Part shown: positions 15,027 through 20,577 of the stretch, piece by piece
Layout: every line of letters starts with the position of its first letter
Position numbering within the stretch: position 1 is the stretch's first letter
Assembly: GCA_002344565.1 (NCBI GenBank)
Contig: DDTZ01000154.1
Span: forward strand, 2,435-23,011
DNA length: 20,577 nucleotides
Source: Bdellovibrionaceae bacterium UBA2351
GTDB taxonomy: Bacteria > Bdellovibrionota > Bdellovibrionia > Bdellovibrionales > Bdellovibrionaceae
Direction of reading: 5' to 3'
Made by a program: the position numbers and the translations under genes
Notes under the pieces: generated by a model
Seen by the model: the letters and a program-made list of their open reading frames with translations, nothing else
What the model was told of the DNA's origin: nothing
The model's database searches: none

Positions 15027-15100
15027 TTAAGTTCTTGAAAATACGCGGTAATGATGGAAACATTTGGGCTGCCAACTAGGGTTTTTAAAAGGAGTTGTGT

Positions 15101-15583
15101 GTGAATGCGTTTGTAAAAGTCGTGGCCGTAGCGGTATTGCTATCACAAGGTGTTTGGGCAAAAGATTTAGCAAGTCGATTGGGTGTTGGGATGAAGAATA
15201 ATTCCTCTGAAGACGTTCCCGCAGTTTCGGTTGTGTACTATCCCAATCAGGACTTTGGAATTACGGGTGGTATCGGTATCGATACCAAAAAAGACCAATC
15301 CAAATTTGTCGTAAACGGTGGGGTTCGTAAAATTTTATTCAGAGAAAATCAGCTTAATTTCTACTTTGGTGGTCAATTAGGGATCGTAAATTATGAAGGT
15401 GGCGGTGAAAAACAAAATGGCTTTGAATTGAATGCTGTTTTTGGTGCTGAATTCTTTTTTACGGGTTTAGATTCTCTCGGTTTTTCATTTGAAGGTGGCG
15501 CAGGGATTTCGTCTCTGAAGGATGTTCGCTTTAGAACCATCGGTGATTCGCCTATGCGTGCCGGTATAACATTTTATTTTTAA
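15101..15583 (+). CDS. Small outer-membrane beta-barrel-like protein
   Basis: A 160-residue exported protein. The signal peptide MNAFVKVVAVAVLLSQGVWA is followed by a mature chain of alternating beta-strand pattern with many glycines (PNQDFGITGGIGIDTK, QLNFYFGGQLGIVNYEGGG, FELNAVFGAEFFFTG, LGFSFEGGAGISS). It ends in RAGITFYF with a terminal phenylalanine, the usual BAM-recognition end of outer-membrane barrels. The size suits an eight-stranded barrel. The start is GTG at 15101 because AAAAGGAG (15087-15094) sits six bases before it; the in-frame TTG at 15095 directly abuts that site and is rejected. RidA follows after 13 bases, so the two are likely co-transcribed. Function beyond outer-membrane location is unknown. 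Confidence 0.75.
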   Translation: MNAFVKVVAVAVLLSQGVWAKDLASRLGVGMKNNSSEDVPAVSVVYYPNQDFGITGGIGIDTKKDQSKFVVNGGVRKILFRENQLNFYFGGQLGIVNYEGGGEKQNGFELNAVFGAEFFFTGLDSLGFSFEGGAGISSLKDVRFRTIGDSPMRAGITFYF

Positions 15584-15596
15584 TTCAGGAGAGTGT

Positions 15597-15977
15597 ATGA
15601 AAAAAATAGTTTTAACTCAAGATGCCCCAGCGCCTATCGGTCCCTATAGCCAAGCAGTTTCGGCGGGACCATTTTTGTTTTGTTCGGGTCAAATCGCTTT
15701 GGATCCAAAGACATCCCAAGTTGTAGGTCAAGATGTAAAAAGTCAGACAGAGCAAGTGATGAAAAACATCGAAGCGGTTTTAACGGCGGGTGGAATGAAG
15801 TTTGAAAACGTTGTTAAGACAACGATCTTTTTGACGTCTATGGGTGATTTTCCAATCGTAAACGAAATCTATGGTCGCTTTTTTCCAAACAATCCACCAG
15901 CGCGTTCTACAGTTGAAGTGCGTGGTTTACCAAAAGGTGTTCAAGTGGAAGTTGAAGTTTTAGCTTACAAAGGTTAG
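15597..15977 (+). CDS. ridA: RidA family 2-iminobutanoate/2-iminopropanoate deaminase
   Basis: Hydrolyses reactive enamine/imine intermediates made by PLP enzymes such as threonine dehydratase, protecting other PLP enzymes, in the cytoplasm. The 126-residue length is standard. Family motifs are APAPIGPYSQAV (10-21), FCSGQIALDP (28-37) and PPARSTVEVRGLPKG (100-114). R103 corresponds to the substrate-carboxylate-binding arginine and E118 to the conserved catalytic-site glutamate (15 residues later, as in characterised RidA). AGGAG lies five bases before the ATG. It sits between an outer-membrane protein gene and a DUF218 gene, a placement that suggests no special link. Confidence 0.93.
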   Translation: MKKIVLTQDAPAPIGPYSQAVSAGPFLFCSGQIALDPKTSQVVGQDVKSQTEQVMKNIEAVLTAGGMKFENVVKTTIFLTSMGDFPIVNEIYGRFFPNNPPARSTVEVRGLPKGVQVEVEVLAYKG

Positions 15978-15990
15978 AGCTTAATTTTAA

Positions 15991-16548
15991 ATGCGAAAAA
16001 AAGTATTTCTCTATTTTTCGATCTTTCTTTTCGTTCTGTTTATCGTCATATTTTATTTCGAATACATGGCTGTGGGTTCCGTAAGATCCACAGCGTGGAC
16101 GCAAGCGTCCGAAGCTGATTGTGGTATTGTTCTGACGGGTGGGCCGGGACGCATACGCGAGGGGATGGATCTGCTGGCGAACAAGAATATTCGCAAACTA
16201 ATTATTTCGGGCGTGAATCCTAATTCTGATATTAAAGAAATTTTCCCGCAATGGGTGTTCTATCCGGAAGTGGATGAAAAAGATGTCGTTCTTGAAAAAC
16301 GAAGTGAAACTACGTTTGGAAATGCCACCCAGAGTTTGCCCTTGGTAGAAATTTTGGGTTGCCAAGATGTTATGATTATCACATCTGCATTGCATATGTA
16401 TCGATCCAAGCGTACCTTCAATCGTGTCTTTCCAAAATTTATGGATATAAAAACGCATATACAGACGCGTTCTAATGAATCCGAGTCCGGCTTTGATCGG
16501 CTTCAAGAAACCTTGAAATCCTTGTTTTACTCTATCTGGGCCTACTAA
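15991..16548 (+). CDS. DUF218 (YdcF/SanA-like) membrane-anchored protein
   Basis: The 185-residue protein has a short basic start (MRKK), one transmembrane helix (about 5-24, VFLYFSIFLFVLFIVIFYF) and a soluble DUF218 domain facing the periplasm. Domain landmarks are CGIVLTGGPGRIREGMDLL (44-62), KLIISGV (69-75), the KRSETTFGNATQS segment (about 108-120) and VMIITSALHMYRSKRTFNRVFP (in part: IITSALHMYRSKRTF). Relatives such as SanA and ElyC act in envelope integrity and polysaccharide or lipid-carrier metabolism, but no biochemical activity is settled for most members. It begins 13 bases after ridA. The ribosome-binding site is weak. About 95 bases without a gene follow, in which I see no clear promoter or terminator. 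Confidence 0.8.
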   Translation: MRKKVFLYFSIFLFVLFIVIFYFEYMAVGSVRSTAWTQASEADCGIVLTGGPGRIREGMDLLANKNIRKLIISGVNPNSDIKEIFPQWVFYPEVDEKDVVLEKRSETTFGNATQSLPLVEILGCQDVMIITSALHMYRSKRTFNRVFPKFMDIKTHIQTRSNESESGFDRLQETLKSLFYSIWAY

Positions 16549-16643
16549 AATCTGTCTTTTATTGAGAATTTAAAATCGATGCTGAACAAAGACTAGACCT
16601 TGCGCGAGTTAGTTATCGTTTCAATTATTCCGATTAAAACTCC

Positions 16644-17468
16644 ATGAACATGGTATGGGATCGCATTGAATCGTTAGGTAGAACCATCACGGAAAACCTT
16701 GAGTACACGCTCCGGATTTTTTTGATGATTTATTTATCTTTTCGGGCGGCTTTTTTAGATCAAACGCAAAGCCTTCGTCAGACCCTTTCGGTCTTATCAA
16801 CTCAAATTTACTTTACAGGTTGGCAGGCGATGCCTTTGATTTCCATTTTAGCCTTAGGAACGGGTGGTATTCTTGTGATTCAAGGTATGACCAACCTTAC
16901 GTTGCTAGGCGGAACAGAAATGCTTGGTAATTTGATTGTTGTCGTTTTGGTCCGCGAGGTTGGGCCGTTATTAACGGCGCTTGTTGTGATCGCCCGAAGC
17001 GGGACGGCGGTGGCTACCGAAGTCGGAAATATGCGCGCTAATCGAGAAATCGAAGCCTTGGAGTCAATGGGGATTAATCCTCTTAGTTACATCGTGTTTC
17101 CACGTATTTTAGGTGGTATCGTCAGTGTTCTGTGTTTAGCATTCTACTTCATTGTGATCGCGATCTTTGGCGGTTATTTAATTACTCAATTTTTTCATGA
17201 TATTCCGTTTAGTTTCTATGCTGAAAACTTGTTACGAGCCTTCGGCAAAGAAGATGTTGCGATCTTTCTATTAAAGAACGGTTTTAGCGGCATCATTATT
17301 TTCGTCGTATCGTGTTTTCAGGGTTTAAGTGTCCAAAAAAGTCCGCACGAGGTTCCTCAGGTAACCACGCAGGCGGTTGTTAAAAGTATTATTTACGTTA
17401 CGGTCTTTAATTTAGCTGTAACGGCGATTGTTTATCTGAACCAACTACAAAAACTAGGTGTTGTATGA
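16644..17468 (+). CDS. mlaE: MlaE-type permease of a phospholipid ABC transporter
   Basis: The inner-membrane permease of the Mla system, which moves phospholipids between the membranes together with an ATPase and an MCE protein. The 274 residues contain the family's central signature: VLVREVGPLLTALVVIARSG (101-120) followed by AVATEVGNMRANREIEALESMGI with the conserved E..AL..MG motif. Hydrophobic segments lie at about 57-80, 150-175, 205-225 and 245-265. The N-terminal amphipathic helix (about 1-20) fits MlaE. The ATG at 16644 has no strong Shine-Dalgarno, and the ATG at 16650 is an equal candidate. Its stop overlaps the ATPase start by four bases (ATGA at 17465-17468), so translation is coupled. 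Confidence 0.9.
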   Translation: MNMVWDRIESLGRTITENLEYTLRIFLMIYLSFRAAFLDQTQSLRQTLSVLSTQIYFTGWQAMPLISILALGTGGILVIQGMTNLTLLGGTEMLGNLIVVVLVREVGPLLTALVVIARSGTAVATEVGNMRANREIEALESMGINPLSYIVFPRILGGIVSVLCLAFYFIVIAIFGGYLITQFFHDIPFSFYAENLLRAFGKEDVAIFLLKNGFSGIIIFVVSCFQGLSVQKSPHEVPQVTTQAVVKSIIYVTVFNLAVTAIVYLNQLQKLGVV

Positions 17469-18193
17469 GCGAACTACAAAAAGGCACGCAGATCAAAAGC
17501 TTAAAATTCGAAGGTTTGTTTTTCCAACATGAAACTCAAGACCCTATTTTAAATAATGCTGATTTTGAATTTCCAACAAATGAAAACGTTTTGATTCAGT
17601 CAGTCCAAGGAGCCGGGAAGTCGACTCTATTACAGATTTTGGGTGGTTTGATTGTTCCTCAGTCTGGCAAATTTTTGATTAATGATGACAACGTGGTGGA
17701 CATGTCGTTTGAGGAATTTTTGCCTTACCGTTTGATGATAGGGTACACGTTTGACTACGGCGGATTGATCAATAATAGAACGATATATGATAACTTAATG
17801 TTGCCTCTGCTGTATCATAAGTTAGTTGATGTTGAAGAAGCAAACCGACGAGTAATGGAAGTTTTAAAATATTTTGAGCTTGAGAAATTTAAGGACGAGC
17901 GTCCGGCTCATATTCCGGGCCGAGTGAGAAAAATTTCCTGTTTACTGCGTCCTATGATGACTCATCCACAAGTTCTATTGCTAGATGATCCATCGGTTGG
18001 ATTAGGTCAAGAGACAAGTTTGAAGTTTATCGACTTAATCAATAAGCACCGTGCTGAACGCGGCTTGAAACATGTTTTTATTTCTTCGTATGATGAAAAA
18101 TTTATGAGTCATATCAATCATATCACCGTCCATTTGGATAACGGATTACTGTATGCTCCGCAAATGGAAGGGAATAAGGCAGTTAGCTTATGA
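17465..18193 (+). CDS. MlaF-like ABC ATPase with degenerate catalytic motifs
   Basis: By position and alignment this is the ATPase partner of MlaE, 242 residues. Walker A is mostly kept (SVQGAGKST, 46-54, with S46 in place of the first Gly). The other motifs are altered. Where MlaF has a Q-loop glutamine there is D97 (YTFDYGG). The LSGGM signature aligns without gaps to IPGRV (150-154). Walker B LLLDDPSVGL has D175 where the catalytic Glu should be. The D-loop Asp is G181. The H-loop SHD aligns to SYD, with Y209 replacing the histidine. The protein may bind ATP yet hydrolyse it poorly, need another ATPase, or act through altered chemistry. The gene overlaps both neighbours by four bases and is uninterrupted, so it is under selection rather than a pseudogene. 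Confidence 0.85.
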   Translation: MSELQKGTQIKSLKFEGLFFQHETQDPILNNADFEFPTNENVLIQSVQGAGKSTLLQILGGLIVPQSGKFLINDDNVVDMSFEEFLPYRLMIGYTFDYGGLINNRTIYDNLMLPLLYHKLVDVEEANRRVMEVLKYFELEKFKDERPAHIPGRVRKISCLLRPMMTHPQVLLLDDPSVGLGQETSLKFIDLINKHRAERGLKHVFISSYDEKFMSHINHITVHLDNGLLYAPQMEGNKAVSL

Positions 18194-19182
18194 AAGTGAA
18201 GTTTAATAAGTTTGAACGCGTCGCTGGTTTATTCGTACTGTTTGCAATTGCAGGTTGTATCGTATTGGCCGTTAGCGTAGCGATCAAACAAGGCTGGTTT
18301 GAAAATAAAATTAAATTCGAATCAGTTTTTACAAATGCGGACGGTGTTCATCCGGGAACAACAGTCCTGATAGCTGGTCTGCGCGCAGGTAGCGTCGAGG
18401 ACGTCGAACTCCTCGGAAACAACAAAATTCGAGTTACCTACTATGTGCTTGGTAAATTCCACGAGCGTATTCGCGAAGATTCTAAAGCTCAGTTGGTTAG
18501 GCCGTTTGTGATCGGCGACCGTGTTCTTGAAATATCAGTGGGCAGCCCTGAACTGAAAGTAGCTCAGGAAGGTATTCTTTTAGATTCTGAAGAGACTCTG
18601 GATTTGATGACATTGCTGAGTGGCAAACGGTTAGGCACGTCGCTAGAGAAAATTTCTGAAATGCTCAGTAATTTACAGTTTTTGATGGGTGCATTCTTGG
18701 ATCGTGATCGTACAAAATCTATGATCAGTATCTTTGATAAATTAGATCCACTGATGGGTAATATGAATGACATGTCAGAAGAGGTTATTAAGCTGAGTCG
18801 TCAATTGACGTACAAAGAAAATCTTAAGAAGACAATTTCTCAAACTGCGGTGTTAACGAAAGAACTAAACGTGATTTTACCGGAGCTTAATCGTCAAAAC
18901 CCAGAACTAGCTAAAAACTTAGCACAGTTGACAAGCAGTTTGTCCCAGATGACAGAGGATTTTAAATCTGTAACGGTTATGCTTAAAAATTATGGTCCAG
19001 AAGTTCCGACAGTCGCAAAACGTGCGCTCGAGGCTTTGGATGAAGCCACGATTCTAATGAAAGCTATGCAGAAGAACTTTTTCTTACGTTCTAACGTTCA
19101 AGAAGTTAATCGCGAAGAATCCGAAGAAGTTAAAAAAGGTACTCGTATGCCAGCTCGCGAAAAATCAAATCAGCAACCGTAA
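18190..19182 (+). CDS. mlaD: MlaD-type MCE domain protein
   Basis: The periplasmic substrate-binding component of the Mla phospholipid transporter, anchored in the inner membrane. One transmembrane helix (10-32, RVAGLFVLFAIAGCIVLAV) is followed by a single MCE domain (about 40-120). The domain carries the family landmark NADGVHPGTTVLIAGLRAGS (49-68) and the closing FVIGDRVLEISVG. A long helical C-terminal region follows (about 135-300), with predicted coiled-coil content (EVIKLSRQLTYKENLKKTI, ELNRQNPELAKNLAQLTSS), then a polar tail. At 330 residues it is longer than E. coli MlaD (about 180), as in many MCE proteins with helical needles or tails. Its ATG overlaps the ATPase stop by four bases. 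MlaB and MlaC are not in the window. Confidence 0.9.
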   Translation: MKVKFNKFERVAGLFVLFAIAGCIVLAVSVAIKQGWFENKIKFESVFTNADGVHPGTTVLIAGLRAGSVEDVELLGNNKIRVTYYVLGKFHERIREDSKAQLVRPFVIGDRVLEISVGSPELKVAQEGILLDSEETLDLMTLLSGKRLGTSLEKISEMLSNLQFLMGAFLDRDRTKSMISIFDKLDPLMGNMNDMSEEVIKLSRQLTYKENLKKTISQTAVLTKELNVILPELNRQNPELAKNLAQLTSSLSQMTEDFKSVTVMLKNYGPEVPTVAKRALEALDEATILMKAMQKNFFLRSNVQEVNREESEEVKKGTRMPAREKSNQQP

Positions 19183-19232
19183 TTGTCATACATTGGCCTT
19201 GCGTTGCTGAGTTCGATTTATTACGCTAGGAC

Positions 19233-20528
19233 ATGGTTTTATTCCTGTTTAAAAAACTGATCCTATCTAACCGTGCCGGAAATTTGGTTCGCCGTATTTC
19301 ACGTTTATCAATGGTCAGTATCGGTGTGTCCACCTTTGCGTTTTTGCTAATTCTTTTTGTAATGAACGGGATGAATAAGAGCATCGAATCGCGCGTGATT
19401 TCGCTCGAGGCTCACTTAACTATTTTGCCCAAGGATCGCACAACTCATAAAGATATGGAGTCTGATCCGATTTTGACGAAGATTAAAGATCTGGGCGCGG
19501 AACGATATTCGTTGTTTGACACTCAAGATGTGATTATTCGTACGATGGAAGGGCAGTTTAAAGGTGCCATTGCTCAAGGCTTTGTTCGTAAAAGTTTTGA
19601 AAATCTAAATCAGAAAATCAAAGAGCAAAATGAAAAGCACATTAAAAAAGGCTCGAACTATCAAATTGAAACTCAAATGTGGCAGGAAATGGATATCCCC
19701 GAATCCAACGAGATTTTGATAGGGGTAGATTTAGCGCGTAGCTTGGGAGTATTTGAGGGTGATTATTTGATGGTGTTGCCGCCAGAGAGCTTGTTGTTAG
19801 CTTCGGGCGAAGCTCCGGTGTTTGAGAAAGTGAGAATAAAGAAAATCCTTGCGACTAATTTGGCGGATCTAGATTCGCAGTACATTTTCTATATGCGCGA
19901 TTTGACATTGGCGTCACTCAAACACTCTTTAAGTCGTCAGGTCGGTATCGAGGTGTGGTTGAAGGATGCGATGGATGCTGGCCGTTTTCAGGATTATTTA
20001 CTGGACTGGGTAGTGGATCAAAAGGAATCAGGGAAACCATTGCCTATCGAGTGGAATATTCAAACTTGGATGGATCGAAATTCGGCTCTGTTTTATGCGT
20101 TGAAGTTAGAAAAGTTTATGATTGGTTTGTTCTTGGGTTTAGCAGGACTGATAGCTTCATTTTCCATTTTGACGGTGTTAGCGTTATTGATCTCGCAAAA
20201 AAAACGCGACATCGCGATGCTCAGAACGTTAGGGCTTTCGCAGAAATCAGCGATCCGCTATTTTATCCAAATGGGCGTAAGTCTTTCTTTAGTGGGTGTA
20301 TCGATAGGTGCCGTGCTGGGGTTAATTATCGGCTACACGCTCGAATACTATCCCATCAACATCTTACCGGACATCTATTACGATTCAACAATACCAGCTA
20401 AAGTAAACCTTTTCCTATTCTTTGCAGTCGTCTTCGTAACAACCCTAATCGCCTTCCTAGGTTCCTACCTACCAACAAAAGCAATAGAAAAAATCTCTCC
20501 AGCCGAAGTCCTAAGAATGAAAAACTAA
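19233..20528 (+). CDS. LolC/LolE-type ABC transporter permease (FtsX family)
   Basis: The membrane subunit of a lipoprotein-releasing or related MacB/FtsX-superfamily transporter. Transmembrane helix 1 lies at about 27-47 (MVSIGVSTFAFLLILFVMNG), a large periplasmic domain follows (about 50-285), then three helices (about 293-320, 343-368 and 390-412). The cytoplasmic coupling segment SQKKRDIAMLRTLGLSQKS after helix 2 is the typical FtsX signature, and the C-terminal PTKAIEKISPAEVLRMKN is the usual LolC/E ending. At 431 residues it is normal for LolC/LolE. The gene lies 50 bases after mlaD. The ribosome-binding site is unclear (AGGA is only one base before the ATG). An adjacent LolD ATPase would be expected just beyond the right edge if the Lol assignment is right; that DNA is not in the window. 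Confidence 0.85.
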   Translation: MVLFLFKKLILSNRAGNLVRRISRLSMVSIGVSTFAFLLILFVMNGMNKSIESRVISLEAHLTILPKDRTTHKDMESDPILTKIKDLGAERYSLFDTQDVIIRTMEGQFKGAIAQGFVRKSFENLNQKIKEQNEKHIKKGSNYQIETQMWQEMDIPESNEILIGVDLARSLGVFEGDYLMVLPPESLLLASGEAPVFEKVRIKKILATNLADLDSQYIFYMRDLTLASLKHSLSRQVGIEVWLKDAMDAGRFQDYLLDWVVDQKESGKPLPIEWNIQTWMDRNSALFYALKLEKFMIGLFLGLAGLIASFSILTVLALLISQKKRDIAMLRTLGLSQKSAIRYFIQMGVSLSLVGVSIGAVLGLIIGYTLEYYPINILPDIYYDSTIPAKVNLFLFFAVVFVTTLIAFLGSYLPTKAIEKISPAEVLRMKN

Positions 20529-20538
20529 AAGGTACCAG

Positions 20539-20577
20539 CTCCTAAAAGTCCGCCGCATACGGCCGGACTTTTAGGAG
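20539..20577. terminator. Long perfect stem-loop at the right edge
   Basis: CTCCTAAAAGTCCG (20539-20552) is the exact reverse complement of CGGACTTTTAGGAG (20564-20577). Inside it CCG pairs with CGG around a CATA loop, with one bulged C. That makes 17 base pairs, starting 10 bases after the permease stop. The stem may continue past the edge, because GGTACCAG precedes it. It could be a bidirectional terminator or a copy of a dispersed repeat. Confidence 0.65.

Noticed and set aside
19955..20401. 148-codon plus-strand frame inside the LolC/E-type gene
   Set aside because: It overlaps a complete, motif-supported gene in another frame and its translation looks low-complexity and unrelated to any domain.
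1..20577. CRISPR arrays, tRNA/rRNA genes, insertion sequences, toxin-antitoxin pairs, prophage genes
   Set aside because: No regularly spaced repeats, RNA-gene signatures, transposase motifs or integrase-like proteins were found in the sequence read by eye.

Overview
The window is ordinary bacterial chromosome, about 95% coding, with moderate GC. Gene content and style suggest a Gram-negative deltaproteobacterium-like organism, most likely Bdellovibrio or a relative (Bdellovibrionota). The evidence is a thiolase/FadB-like pair, an orphan CpaF-type ATPase, an unusual Mla transport operon, many small secreted or lipid-anchored proteins, and AT-leaning codon choice. The genus is an inference from style and was not checked against a database. 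I see no rRNA, tRNA, CRISPR array, insertion sequence, phage gene or recognisable defence system.

Layout. 1-2276 (-): malic enzyme/phosphotransacetylase fusion (maeB), cut by the left edge a few codons before its end, with a strong promoter at 2342-2370. 2525-2866 (+): small secreted protein of unknown function. 3013-6545 (+): two-gene beta-oxidation operon (thiolase, then enoyl-CoA hydratase/3-hydroxyacyl-CoA dehydrogenase), preceded by a long hairpin that buries the thiolase ribosome-binding site and followed by a clear intrinsic terminator. 6706-8394 (+): M14 zinc carboxypeptidase. 9282-8395 (-): exported cyclophilin and a small membrane protein. 9398-10495 (+): CpaF-like secretion ATPase. 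11776-10496 (-): pgsA, a 48-residue membrane ORF and a LEA14-like lipoprotein. 11865-14093 (+): YbgC-like thioesterase, class II fructose-1,6-bisphosphatase (glpX), COQ10/RatA-like lipid-binding-fold protein and a small hypothetical protein. 15026-14080 (-): a type II PI4-kinase-like protein whose 5' part is in another frame, probably a broken gene. 15101-16548 (+): outer-membrane-barrel-like protein, RidA and a DUF218 membrane protein. 16644-20528 (+): MlaE, MlaF-like and MlaD proteins overlapping by four bases at each joint, then a LolC/LolE-type permease. A long stem-loop ends the window.

How it fits together. The first 6.5 kb fits growth on fatty acids: beta-oxidation yields acetyl-CoA, and the malic enzyme converts malate to pyruvate with reducing power. 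GlpX adds gluconeogenesis. PgsA, the Mla proteins and the Lol-type permease handle envelope lipids and lipoproteins.

The points most worth a second look are: the hairpin over the thiolase start; the MlaF-like ATPase, which has lost most of its catalytic motifs but keeps Walker A; the frameshifted kinase-like gene; the 48-residue membrane ORF; and the absence of any gap at all three convergent gene junctions. None of these alone amounts to a demonstrated new system.
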